A stretch of 64,000 bases of DNA from NCBI GenBank assembly GCA_022828595.1, contig JAKGHH010000003.1:57339759-57403758 (forward strand), in the 5' to 3' direction. The notes beneath the pieces were generated by a model. That model was not told the DNA's origin and did not search any database. It was given only the letters and a program-made list of their open reading frames with translations. Numbering within the stretch: the first letter of the stretch is position 1; the number at the start of each line of letters is the position of its first letter. The position numbers and the translations under genes were made by a program. Shown piece after piece: positions 10,800 to 23,400 of this stretch. This stretch comes from Nelumbo lutea (Eukaryota; Streptophyta; Magnoliopsida; Proteales; Nelumbonaceae).

Positions 10800-11160
10800 A
10801 TTTAGTGGGGTATTTTTGTAAATTAATATTATATTAATTTAATAACAATTTAATAAATTAATAGAATAATTTGTATTTCTTAATAGTAAATTAATATTTA
10901 TTAATAATTTAAGAAACCAATATATATTATATATATTTATTATGTATAACATAAATACTTTTTTTATTATATGTAATAGTGTCAGATCGGGCTCGGGCCT
11001 AGGCCGATCTTATTTGAGGAAGCCTAACCCCGGCCCAAAAAATGATTGGTCTTGGTATTTAAAGCCCGAATCCGAGCCCGCAGGTTTGAAATTTTGTCCA
11101 AGCCCAAAAAATAACAAGCTTGGCCATCGAGCTACCCGGCCCATGAACAAGTCTAAATGT
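10800..11160 (+). repeat. 'GCCCGA' hAT-like repeat, copy A
   Basis: An AT-rich half (AATATTATATTAATTT and so on) is followed by a GC-rich half with GGGCTCGGGCC, GTTTGAAATTTTGTCC and AAGCCCAAAAAATAACAAG, ending CCCGGCCCATGAACAAGTCTA. The same order and orientation recurs at 30835-31140, and the end matches, inverted, the TAGACCTGTTCATGGG terminus of the hAT element at 61458. The opposite terminus is not present, so it is a partial copy. Confidence 0.65.
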
Positions 11161-11639
11161 GCATATAAACTTTCAAAGGCTGTAATTTTGTGTTCAGTTG
11201 TCTAATTGAGGTGATTTTTATACCATGTTGGGGTAGTTATTCAAGATCTATGTGTCCCAAGACACCACCCTACTATTTTCACAAAAAAAAGGCCTTTTTT
11301 GGCTTCAAATCACAATTTTAAGCATTTTTTAGAAATAAAAATTAAAAATATAAATTAAACAAAAAATAATACTTATGCAAATATTACATAGAAAATATAA
11401 TTATGTATTATTTTATTGATAAAATGCATGTGCGTGTATGCATATACTAATGTGTCATGGTTTGACCCACTTGACCCAAACAATTGAACTAGTGATCTAT
11501 GACTCAAACACAAAATATAGCCTTTGTCATGATCAACTTGCATGGTTGCACCCCTAATTTGGGTATGATGCCAAAATAGAAATATTAATAATTCTTTTGG
11601 TAAGAAATAAGAGGAGCTACACAAGACGGGGATAATTCA
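11161..11639. other. No recognisable feature
   Basis: AT-rich, no domain or repeat structure seen. Confidence 0.4.
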
Positions 11640-13222
11640 GCCCCACGAATCATTGATCTCTACAAATCCCTAGGGAGAGAAGAAATACAAAAGGAAAAAG
11701 GATCAATAGAGGAAAGAGATTGATGCCCTAACCAATCCACAACTTGATTTGCTTTTTTGAAGGAATGGACGTACAAGACACCACGATCCAACTTACTAGC
11801 CAACCTTGAACATTCTTTGATGATGGTTTTCAGCCTCTAAGGCACTTTAGTCTGCTTCTTTAGGCATGAAATTACTATGAGCAAGTCACCTTCAAAACAG
11901 GTGGGATAACTTTTGAAATTTTGAGCCATATTATGGGATTCCCAAGCTTTAGCAACATTAATTGTTGTGAAGCCAATAAAGAAAGCTTTGACATCCAAAA
12001 CTTCCCCACAATGGCTTCAAGCTATAAAAGCAAAGGAACAGGCTCCATCCTCTCTTCTCGAGGCATCAAAATTTATTTTAATAGTACCCTCTCTTGACAA
12101 TTTCAAAACGATGTTCTCCAAGATTTTGAGCCAACTGGCTTGCTACTAGTATCCAAACCCAAAATAGAATCCCTATAAGAGATAAGGGCTCTATCAATAA
12201 TACTCGAAGGGGGGAAAGACCTATTGTTAAAAACTTTATCGTTTCTGTTTTTCTAGAGATACCATAAGATGAAGTTGCATTTCCCATAGAGCATCTTATC
12301 TCCACTGTGAAGATTTGACCACCAATCCTGAATTAAAGGGCCTTCAAAGCTCTAGTTCACAATACGAGGCTTAATGGTAATCCAAACTTGATTTGAAATG
12401 AGCATTTAAGAAAGATATGCTCACTATTTTCTTCTTCATCATAGAAGCAACAAGCGCTATCAATGGGGATTCCCCTAAAAATGAGTAGGATTTTAGTAAG
12501 TAAACAACTATTCAAAAACAAGAAAGGGAAAGTTTTTAATTCTGGGAGTATCTTAAGTTCCCAAATCTTACTTAGGATCAAATTAGTGCCCCCTAGTCCT
12601 CTTAACATAGAACTAGCTTCTTTATCGGCAGATTTAATGGTGAAATTCCCCTCCAAGTCAAACCTTGTTATGTTATCCTCACTAGAATCTAAAGAGATTA
12701 AAATGGGCCTAATGTTATCCCAAACATAGTTTGGCACAATTCTATACATTTTATCTTCCTTCTACACTTTCTTTCTTGACCAATGAAACTTGAAAGCCGC
12801 ATCTCACTATCAACACTAAAGGGATCTCTGTTAACTAAATCCTCAATGACACCTAAGTCAATCCATTTGTCTTTCTAGAAATTGATATTTTTACCATTGC
12901 CAATGTTCCATCCAACCCCTCTTGACAAGAATTCTAGAGTTAAGAATTCCTCTCCAAGCCCAAGATATCCCTCTTCTTATAGGGTCATTCCATAGGTTTT
13001 CATTCCTTAAATACTTATGGTCACAACTTTCACCCAAATGTTTTGCTTGTCTTTTAGGATTTCCCAACCAAGCTTTGCAAGACAAGCTTCTTTAACCCAG
13101 AATATGTTCTTGAGTCCAAAGCCACCCCATCTCTTGGGTAGAGAAAAACTATTTCAACTCATAAAGTGGAATAGTTTTTTTACCATTATCTCACAAATCA
13201 CACCCAAATTATTAAGTGGGGA
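11640..13222 (-). mobile_element. L1-type LINE remnant, 3' part of ORF2
   Basis: Minus-strand conceptual translation, broken by stops, gives PKRWGGFGLKNIFWVKEACL and WEILKDKQ (13130-13030), a zinc-finger-like RVT region with RFDLEGNFTIKSADKEA (12660-12600), and a final RNase-H-like stretch (about 11830-11690, KTIIKECSRLASKLDRGVLY). This is the C-terminal half of plant L1 ORF2. Its 5' end at about 13222 abuts the copia RNase H, consistent with a 5'-truncated insertion. No poly(A) tract is visible at the 3' side. Confidence 0.8.
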
Positions 13223-13802
13223 GTAAATGCCAACTTAGATAGGTGCATACCCTTGATGTAGATCTCCTATTATCCAGACATCTTGTTCAATCTGCATCTG
13301 TATAGGATTCCATGTTCAAATTCCCATAATCTAATAATAAAATACCTCTGGTTGCATGTTTCTTCCTGTATGCAAATATCCTTTGAATGGCTTATCAGTG
13401 CATATACTGACTCACAACACTCATAGCATAGGAAATGCATGGTGTGTCATGCATAGTATAGTAGTTGACCTACCATCCTTTGATATCTCCCCACATCCTT
13501 AACCAACTCACCATCTAAAGCATTAAATCTTGTAGTTTGGATCAATAGGAGTATTATCTAGTTCAACTCCTAACTTCCCAGTTTCCTGTAGTAGGTCCAA
13601 TACATACTTTCTCTGAGAGATGAATATCCCATGCTTGGATCTTGCAACTTCAATCCCCAAAAAATATTTTAATTCCCCCAAATCCTTAATCTCAAATTCT
13701 TGTTGTATTGACTTCTTGAGTGCATCAATCTCCCTTTGATCATTTCCTATAACAACTATGTCATCTACATATACAATTAGTATTGAAACCAGTGATTCTC
13801 TC

Positions 13803-14579
13803 TAATAAGGGGTGATTTGGCCCTCTAGTGACATTACATCACATGGCACTTCTAAACCCTTACGTAATACCTCGATGCCATGTAGGCAATTATGTGCCCT
13901 CACCAAGTCAACCAGAACCACCTTAGATTCACCTCGGAGCCACCTCAGATGTCTTGAGAGAATGAGCACCCAACATCATTTTGGCTAGGGCTGAGGAGAA
14001 CATAGCCTTATGCGGTGTACATACCTCGATGGAGTAGACCAACGACCTCAACAAGAGCATACCAAGGACCTTGGCAAGAGGGCCAACCTCCTACCAAGCA
14101 CTCACCGACCTGACCAAGGTCCGAGGTGGTGACCTACGTCAGCTTCCGCTACGTGTGACTTATCATTTCTAATTCCTCCAGGATCACATCACCTAATCGA
14201 TAGGACTGACTTTTGTGTCAACCAATTCAAAGATAATTGGATAAATCTTATCGCTATCCACTAAAACCACCTTCAAGGCTGGCAGGCCACTAAGCCACGT
14301 CTTCTCGGAAATCTCGGACATGCCACGTGAGACCCATGCCTATATAAAGACACTTCCTTCAACCATAGAAGGTATGCATGAATGTGCACTCAATGCTCTC
14401 ATGCATTCTAGCTCTCTTGCTCTCTTTTACTCATCGCTAACTTAAGCATCAAAGTGCCCACCTCGAGTAAAGCATCCCGAGTATTTTAACATTGTTCTCT
14501 TGCAGTTTGGCCTGCTGACCTCACCAGTTTGACGTCTGAGCTATCTTCTAGTAGGGAGCTACCTGATTGTGCATCATCA
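13803..14579 (+). mobile_element. Solo LTR inserted in the copia reverse transcriptase
   Basis: Flanked by CTCTC on both sides (13798-13802 and 14580-14584), an exact 5-bp duplication. Removing the insert with one copy rejoins the minus-strand RT frame just upstream of YVDD. It begins TAATAAGGGG (probably a mutated TG) and ends GCATCATCA. A strong TATA box (CCTATATAAAGAC, about 14338-14350) indicates + orientation. The insert is GC-richer than its host and has no coding content. Confidence 0.78.
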
Positions 14580-17128
14580 CTCTCATCTTCATAAAGAGAG
14601 TATATTCAACTTAAGTCTGTGTATATCCAAGGTAGATTAATGCTCCCCTAAACCTATCGAATTATGCTCTAGATGACTGTTTTAAACCATATAATGATTT
14701 TTTTCAACATATATGCTCTTCCCTCACTAACATTCTCAAAAAAGCCAATTACAATATCCATATACATAACTCTTCCTACAAATCACTATTAAGGAAAGCA
14801 TTTTTAACATCAAGCTAGAAGAGTGGCCATGAGTAAGTAGCTGATAGAGGCAAGAGAATCAGAACTAACATCATCTTAACTACTGGTGCAAAGGTTTCTA
14901 AATAATTTATAGCATAGGGCATAGGTCTGAGTATACCCTTTTACAAACAACCTTGCCCTATACCTTTCAATGTTGTCATCGGCTTTGTACTTTATAATGA
15001 ACACCCATCTACAACCAATTGTCTCCTTTTCTACACAAAGATCAACTATCTCCCATGTCTGGTTCTTAAGCAAAGCCTCTATCTCTTCTATCATAGCTTT
15101 CTCCACTCAAGTTTGGAGAAAACCTTACTAACATTCATGGATATAGATACAAAATTTAGTAAAGAAAGGAAGGCACGGTAGGAGGGTGAAAGGACACTAT
15201 AGGAGAGATGATGTGAAATGCAATGGGCTGGACACTTCCTTTTTACCTTGTGGAGTACAATGGGAAGATCAAGATCAGCTACAGCATCATCAATATTAGG
15301 TGTAAGAACATCATCAATACGACCAAAGGTAATAATAGGCTCAAAGAAAATATTTGGAATTGTATCAGACGAACCTGGAATCTCGGATGAACCAATGGAA
15401 AGTGGTGCAAGTTCTTTTACTAGAGAATGTGTGGAGTCAATCCTCTTGCATTGGTGTTGAAAGAACTATGAGGCAAGTCGAGCCATAATGGGTTAGGTAG
15501 TGGTACAAGAGTTGATGGTGAAGCACTAGATAGAATTGATGATGGAGCTAATGGTGGAGAAACATATGAAACTGATGGATCAAATTGATGAACAAACTGT
15601 AAGCTTTCCCCCACCAAAACACTCCTAAGGAGAACTACCATAGAAAAAGAATATAGACTCAAAAAATGTAACATCCATAGTAACAAACTCGCTCCTCATC
15701 ATTGGGATCATAACAATAGTACCCCTTCTAGTTTTAAGCATACCTGAGAAAAACACATTTCTTATCTTCAAGGTCTAACTTCCTACGATGAAGACCAAGA
15801 ATGTGAACAAAACAAACACACCAAAAAACTCCCAAATGTACATGAAATATCTTTCCATTTGGAAATAAAAGACTGAATGGAACCATGAACCCTAGGATGT
15901 GTTAAGGAACAAAGTTGATCAAATACACAACCATGAGAACTGCTTCCCCCCAAAACCAAACAGGAACCGAAGTACACACTAAAAGACTCCTTGCCACCTC
16001 CATAATGTGTCTACCTTTCCTCTTTGCTACTCCATTCTGCCGTGGTGTATAAGCACAACTACTCTAGTAAATCACCCCAATTCTTCAAAAAATACATAGC
16101 CAAATCCTTATCAAATATTCTCTAGCATTATCTAATATGAAAATCTTAGTTCTCACTCCAAAGTGTATGAGAACCATATAGTAGAATTGCTACACTAAAA
16201 TAGGTACCTTATCACAAGATTTCATTAGATATATCCAAGAATACCGAGTATAATCATCCACAAGCAAAAGAAAATACCGGTAACCACCCATGAAAGAAAT
16301 ATGATAAGATTCTCATACATTACTGTGAATAATATCAAAAGCAGAATAACTTCTTTTATTACTTGGTTTAAAAGAATGTCTACAATGATTTCCTAGTTGA
16401 CAACTCTCACACTCTAGACTAAAAGATTAAACAGACTCAAACAACTTTGGAAACAAACATTTCAAAGAACTGAAAGACATATGACCTAAACGATTATACC
16501 AGAGCATAATTTAACTCACTAACTCTGACCCATTACTACTACCACTACTAATGTTGGAAGCTTATCTAGAATGTAGGCTCTATTCATCTCACAACCACTC
16601 ATAATCATCATCTTTGACTCTAGGTCCTGCAAAACACAATTATCAAAAAGAAAAGCCACTAAGCAATTCAAATTATTTGTCAAATTACATATAGAAAGAA
16701 GATTAGTATGAAGTTTAAGAACGTGTATGACAGAAGACGAAGTAATTCCATTAGTGACCCTAATTGTTCCCTTCCCAACAATAGATACATGAGAACCATC
16801 TGCTTTAGAGACTTTATCTCTATCGAAACAAAATTAATATAATTAAAACGGGTAGACATACTGATCATGTGCTCAAATGCTCTTGAGTATATAATCCAGG
16901 GAGGTCCCTCCTTACTTGAGGTGGGGGCATAATGTGCACATGTGAACTACCTAATTGAGCAAAGGAAGTAGTGTGACTAGTGCCTGCACTCTACTACCCA
17001 CTTGAAGAACTAGAATTAGTCAAATTCTTCTTACTCATAAGTTGTTCATACTTTTCCAATTCAATTATGACTGTTGCTATTACAATGAACTCCAAATCGG
17101 TTTGGGTAAGAGGTCCCAAAGAGTATTT

Positions 17129-17450
17129 AGTAACTGCCACATTTACACTTCCCTTCTTGTTCTTGACCCAACATGGTATGAAATGTGGATGGATTTTTCA
17201 ACAAGTGTTTCTGGTATGCTTAGGCTTCTTGCAGTAATCACCCACCAAATCCTTATCCTCCCTCCTGATCCTCACTACTCCCCTGTCTCTAGTAACTGCC
17301 ACATTTACACTTCCCTTCTTGTTCTTGACCTGGGATGGTATGAAATGTCGATGGAGCTTCCAACAAGTGTTTCTGGTATGCATAAGCTTCTTGCAGTAAT
17401 CACGCACCAAGTCCTTATCCTCCCTCATGATCTCATTACTCCCCTGTCTC
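17129..17450 (-). repeat. Tandem duplication of the gag zinc-knuckle segment
   Basis: Two adjacent copies of about 160 bp (17129-17291 and 17292-17450) share AGTAACTGCCACATTTACAC, TTCTTGCAGTAATCAC and ACTCCCCTGTCTC. On the minus strand both copies stay open in one frame (17428-17198) and each encodes a YCKK..HTRNTCW knuckle in which the first cysteine is lost. Confidence 0.8.
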
Positions 17451-18595
17451 CATTTGGCTTAGGTTTGATTGTACTAATCATAACCGACTAGTCACCTCTA
17501 GGCTATCTCAACATGACATTCATCCTACTCTCCTCTCTAGACACGAAGGCATAAGATTGAGAAAGGGTCACACTCTCTTTGGAAAGGATGTGTTGCCTAG
17601 CAATATCAAATTTAGGGTTTAGTCCATCCAAGAATTCAAATACCCTATTCTTCTCTACCAACTTTTAATAGGTTATTGCATCCTTCGTACTCCCCCTATG
17701 GAGAAATACATAGCAAGAGGCTTATCTCCCTGTTTTGTATTAATCACCTAATTCCTCAACTAATAGGTTGCAGCTACAATCTATTTTTGGGAATAGGTCT
17801 TAGTCACTCCATCCTAACTCTCATTTGTTGTATTTTCCTACGAAAAATTATTTCCAATATATGGCAACATTGAATTATACAGCCAATTCATCACCATGTA
17901 ATTTTCCTATACCCATCGGGAGGAATTTGTATCAGGTTTCTTCTATTCCCCAGTAAGGTATCCCAATTTCCCATGAACTCCAATAGCCATCTTGGTTGAT
18001 TGTGCCCACACTAAATAGTTTATACCATCTAACTTAAGTGTGGTAATGATCCCAGGTCCAAAAGATTCTTCAAAGACTACTATACCCAATCCCATGTCAC
18101 TAGTTGAGCTCTGCTCAGTGCTCAAACCCTTCATAAATCTTAGAATATATTAGAAAAGCAATCATAGGTGAGAAAAAATAAATTTATCACCTTCAGATGT
18201 CGCAATCCCCCTTTTAGCACTCATAAACCTCCTCCCACCAAGATTCCAATCTCTATAAGAGCAAGTAGGAAGAAGAGAAAATGTTGTCGCTCCCTCCAAG
18301 ACCTCATAAATCATTAGAACTTGAACTACCCCTTAAAACTTCACCAAGAAATTTAAGAAATCTAGATCTCCCCTTCCCATATCAAAATTGAAAAGTCCTA
18401 TTGCAATCGAGATTCTTCCCCCTTCTCCAGTTCTTCCTGATTTTGGTGATCAACCCTAAATCTTTCATAAGGGGTTCTAGATCCACCAAAAAATCCAAAA
18501 ATTGGGCACTTTTAGGTCTTCAATCAATCCTCTAACTCATCATGCAATCCAATGATCTATGGCTACATGATTGGAGTACAGAAAAGGCTCAAAAC

Positions 18596-18610
18596 CTACT
18601 CTGATACCAA
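18596..18610 (-). promoter_or_regulatory. Primer-binding site of the minus-strand copia element
   Basis: Reads TTGGTATCAGAGTAGG on minus, the common plant initiator-Met tRNA complement, next to the LTR end. Confidence 0.7.
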
Positions 18611-18611
18611 G

Positions 18612-18806
18612 TAGAAATCTATAGAAATAAAATTAAAAAAAAAATTGTAGAATAGGTACAATAACAAGTATGCCCTCTCTCATTATTATTAATACTTAAA
18701 GGTAAAAAATAGGTATAATAACAAGTATGCCCTTATATGGCGGCTGAACACAATCTCAATAAAGAACTTAAAAAAGGCTCTCTAAAAGACTCCAAAAAAT
18801 CCCAAC
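18612..18806 (-). repeat. 5' LTR of the minus-strand copia element
   Basis: On minus starts TGTTGGGATTTTTTGG and runs to GATTTCTA beside the primer-binding site. It contains two copies of AACAAGTATGCCCT about 59 bp apart (a duplication within the LTR). Confidence 0.6.
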
Positions 18807-19262
18807 AAGTGTGTTATGGTCCCCACTACCTACACAAATAATCAATAAAATTAACTCATAAACCTACAAAAAATCATCAACAATATTAAAACAAACTCTT
18901 AAAAAGTTTTAGGGTAAATTGCATATAGGTACTCTATATTTTGGGGTTAGTCACACTTTAAGGCCTGAAATTCCATATAGGCCTGAAAGTCCAATTCCGT
19001 TAAAAAAGTTATAGTGACAAGTAAAATTATGAAAGTGCCCATGTACTAGGCTCTTTTTTTCACTATTCATCTTTCTTCTACCTTTGACTTGGGACACAAA
19101 CCAACAACAAAGTAAGGTCACATGACAAGTCATATGGGCATGTTACCAAAGTTTTAGTCCTTTTATGAACACTTTCAGTCACTGAAACTGACATCATATC
19201 AGTGGAGGGTAGAATAAATGATTTCAGATCTGTTGCGCACTAACATTGCGCACTCCATGAAC
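18807..19262. other. No recognisable gene
   Basis: AT-rich sequence with a short repeat of ATATAGG/GGCCTGAAA motifs near 18920-18990. Possibly a decayed MITE; no termini found. Confidence 0.4.
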
Positions 19263-19274
19263 ATGACACCATAG

Positions 19275-19584
19275 TTTTAAAAAACGACCTGGAAATGGAA
19301 CCATTCTGGCTACTAGTTTCTGGGTAAAGAGTCCGATTGTCCGGTTTGAATGGGTGGCCTGTTCTAACAAAAAAATAAAAAAATAATTAAAAATAAAAAA
19401 CAACCAAAAACTATTGAACGGGTCAATGGGTCGACAATTCAACCACCCGAGTCAACAGGTCTTTGACTTTTTTGACGGTTTTTTGCCAAAAACCAGATTT
19501 TGAGTAAAATGTAACCGGATGCTTGGACGGTTACTGGGCTGAACGGCCCAACTGTCCAGGTCAACGGCAGTTCAAAAACCATCG
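19275..19584. mobile_element. MITE with GGTTTTTGAAC-type ends
   Basis: About 310 bp with imperfect inverted ends (TTTTAAAAAACGACCTGG at left; GGTTTTTGAAC..GACCTGG reading back from the right). It is flanked by ATGACACCATA (19263-19273) and ATGACACTATA (19585-19595), an 11-bp direct repeat with one change. The interior contains GGTCAATGGGTCGAC-type repeats. Superfamily unclear; repeat length would fit Mutator better than hAT. Confidence 0.65.
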
Positions 19585-19596
19585 ATGACACTATAG

Positions 19597-20431
19597 CTAC
19601 ACATCATCAGGAGGTCTCTCTGATACTTGTATATTGTCATTAATGAGGAGATGTTACCAATGTGCAACCGAAGTGTCTTGTTCATAACATGCGCACAGCA
19701 CTTACCACAGCAGATCACACTGAGAATAAATAACTTGACCCTAAATGAGATGCTTATTGGTAAACTTGAGTAGAGGTCTTAGCATTTGACCAAAACCCTA
19801 GGGGAAGTATAAAGTAATTTACCCCCCAAAAGAAGACAAATTGCTTAGAATTTCTAAACTCAAACATAGAACATGGATAGGTTGTTCCAATGATCCCTAT
19901 AAAACTCTTCATTGAACATACAGATTTGAGATTTGATGAAACATGAACTTCACATATTGAGGTTTATGTGAAATTCACCCCCCCCCCTCATGAATTAAGT
20001 GTTATTTCAAGTTGGCAGTCAGCATTAGAACCTTTTGCCAAACTCCTAAAATGTCATTTCATTCTCAATGTACTTCAAATCTTGTTAGTTTGGAAACAAA
20101 ATGGATGCACAGAAACATGAAAAATGGAACAACTTTGTAGTATTGCAGATTGTGTTAGCAAGTTTTTTCTACATATAACCAAGGTTTTGGCTCTTAAGAG
20201 TTAATAGAAGTCCCTTACACAGTAGCTCCCTTTGTTTGGCATACCTTTGCGCCGCCAGAAAGGGGGCACAAACAAGTTGACAAGCGTATTACACAAAATT
20301 CAGAAAAAAAAAAAAAATACAACTTTTATTGACCATCAAGAGTGTATACCATTGTCCAATCCCAAAAGGAGAGGCAAAGTGGTATGGTGTCCAAAACTCC
20401 TTGTAGCAGTCAACAAAGTACTTTTCACTTA
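19597..20431 (-). other. 3' flank and probable 3' UTR of the PHL1-like gene
   Basis: Immediately downstream (minus) of the stop at 20434-20432. No exact polyadenylation site can be assigned. A C-run (19979-19987) and an A-run (20305-20319) occur. Confidence 0.5.
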
Positions 20432-23400
20432 TTAATCATTACTCAGATCCTCAATACTCATGCCTACTGTATCTTTAGGATCTGGAATATCAGCAGTATT
20501 GGTTTGTCTGTCCGATGTTGGTTTAGTAGATGGAATAGTTGTATCATCTGCTCTTGCACGCTTTGTGGATGGAATAGCAGATGGAATAGTTATATCATCA
20601 ATGCCATCTGGTTCTAGATCCTTGCAACTGTGGGTTTCAGGCGCTTTTTGCTTCACACCCAGTTTCCTGTAGCTTGCTTCTGCTATAGCACTGGTATCAA
20701 TGCTGTCATTTCCTGTTTCAGCACAAACCTTTAGGGCATCCACTCTGTTTTGAGTAGAGGATTGCTGCTGCATTGTATCCGATAATGCAGTAGAGGGTTC
20801 TTGTGGGTTGGAAGACGAGCCCTTGAACTCGTCATTATTCGCTTTGTACTGTTTCTCGAACATCATCTGAAGATACCTCCCTTGTTCTTCTATTCGCAAT
20901 TGTAGATTTCTCTGAATCTGAGATGGGAACCAAGGAGATAAGAATATACTGAGAACTATTTTTTTGATGAATAATATACCAAGAACTATTGTTGTATGAC
21001 AATATATCCAATGTCCCCTAACAAAGTTGGATGCAAGTCTTCATGGTGTGTCCAACTATACCAAGGTATGAACAAATCACCTACATACTGGGTGCAACAG
21101 AGTAAATAATACAAGGGTAAATAGGGGAACTTAAAGCTGAGATGCATTTTCAATAGTTATTTTGTTTTTTGGGATCACAAAGTTATCAAAGGATTTTACA
21201 GTTGTTTTGTTTTTTGGGATAACATAAGCAGAAAAAAGAAACCATAATTGTCAAATCCCAAGGAAAGAATGGGAGAGGGTAGGTCCTTGCAACTGCTAAG
21301 CCAGACAATTTGGAGCTAGAAAACTTAAATTACTTTCATGACAGATATTGGTGCTTCAAACTAGCACAGGGACAGATAACAATGGAGTTGCTAGGTCATT
21401 GCAAATAGATCAACGCCAAAGCAACAACTATACAATTGGATCTCCCATAGGCTACAGATCACAAGGGAAAAAGTCTGAAGTCAGAAACTGAAAGGGATAT
21501 AGATGATGCATTTTCCGCAGCTGGAACCCCAAAAGAATTTATAGTTTATAAGATATAATCACCATCATCTAAGCCTTATCCCAACTATATGAGGTTGGCT
21601 ACATGAATTTATATAGTTCATATGACATGCCCATCGAAACCCATCATGCAAGCATAAACCCTTCAATGTGAACAATGGTGATAATGTAACAAATAACCAT
21701 TCATTTTTCCTAATCAGCCTCAGCAGTTAATTTGACATTAGAAATTCATGGTAATAACAACTAAGGGGAAAGGATTAGAGAACAGATCCTCAATTGGAAG
21801 CCAATCTTTTAATAACCTCAAGAACTCACTTGCACCTTATTGAATTTTAAGTAGTTTATTTTCTTCACAGTCCAAAGGTTTCAATGGATAGAAACAGAAC
21901 ATTAAAGAGAACAGTAGGAAACCTTAATAAGTGGTGTTGTCAGAATTGGACCAAAGACAGAACTGCTTTTGTCAATGGGTCACAGATCAAATAGTATGGC
22001 CATCCAGTTCATCCGTTCAACTCACTAGATTAGGAAAAAATAAAAAAGTAAATAACTTTAGATGATACTTTAAAGCTTTTTTTATATCAAAATAAAGCTT
22101 AAAATAATAAATACTACATGTTATAAAGATATTTAATCAAATAAAGTTTAAAGTTACTGCTTACCAATAAAAAAAGAGATACTTCACATGTATTTAAGAA
22201 AAGTTTAATTAAGTAACATTTCTAAGAACCAAGCAGCCTAGAAACCATTTTGATTGATGATAAGAAGCATACTGTAGAATTCAGGAAATTGAAGTTAAAG
22301 TTTCTCTAAGAAAGAAGCAAAAGGGTTTAGGGCTGAATGGTATCTAGACAGAGATCTGAAATGCACGGATGAGATTAACCTTGGCTAATTAAATTGTCCA
22401 ATCATATCTGGAGGAGGAAACATATCAAACCTTCATTGTAATGTGTCTCAATCATAAGTTTTTACCTCAAGTTGTTCATGCAATTGCTTCTGAACTTCCA
22501 TTTGTAGGCGCAATGCTTCAGTGATATCAATACCCCTGTCATTTAGAAGAATTTAGCAAGCTAATTGACAATTAACTGAAATTAAAACATATCTTTAACA
22601 TCATGAAAGAAAGAAAGCATAATGTCAGACTTCAACTGGATGCAAAACCATTTTGGTCACTGGGTCATAGGTTGAATGGTCCAACCACTGGATGCAAAAC
22701 ATATCTTTAACATCATGAAGGAAAGAAAGCATAATGTCAGACTTCAACTGAATGCAAAACCATTTTGGTCACTGGATCATAGGTTGAATGGTCCAACCAC
22801 TGGGTTGGTAATGCAGCTACCAAGATGTACCTATTGTTTTAAGTTTTAAGGTGTAACAAGCAGGGTTGATGAGTGGGGGGTAGTGTGCTGGCCATGTATT
22901 CAGGCCCTGTAGGAGTGGGAGACTCCTTAAGGGCAGAAGTTCTCACTTTACTCCAAGGTCTCAGATTGGAAAAGCAATGGGGACTGCAGCAGTTAGAAGT
23001 GGAGGGAGTCTCCAAACTGGTAATAGGCTGGTTGCAATCTAGAAGCTTGGGCACCTGGCTTGTCAGACAACAGCTAAGAGAAATCTCGGGCTTAGCAAGC
23101 GAAATTGGGGTGAGGTTTATTTGGGCAAGAAGATCAGTAAATGGTACGGCTCATGCTTTAGCTAAGGAAGAGTCGAAGGCAGGAGTTGTTTTGGCCTATT
23201 TTTGAGGCATTTTTATCAAAGGGTACCTCATCTGGCCCTTGGATGGTGGAAGTTGTAATCTTTATCCATTATTGTTAATGAAAGTTACCATTTCCCATAA
23301 AAATAAAAAATAAAAAAAAAAGCAGGCTTGATGAGTAGCCCTGCTGCACAGTCCACTGAAGCAGTCCTTAAACTACTTGTTTTAAGGAAGAAGGGACTGA

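Larger units (their letters stand above)
13226..18806 (-). mobile_element. Decayed Ty1/copia element
   Basis: Minus-strand order from 18806: LTR (18612-18806), initiator-Met tRNA primer-binding site, gag (about 18160-17150), protease region, GAG-pre-integrase/integrase (about 16530-15700), reverse transcriptase (15115-14585 and 13797-13600) and part of RNase H to about 13226. Motifs include RLGHMSFSSLKCLF, VDDYTRYSW, TPRQNGVAKRKGRH, TWEIVDL..CRWVF and YVDDIVVIG (13774-13751). Many stops and shifts. The 3' end and 3' LTR are missing; the L1 remnant lies there. A 777-bp solo LTR splits the RT. Confidence 0.88.
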
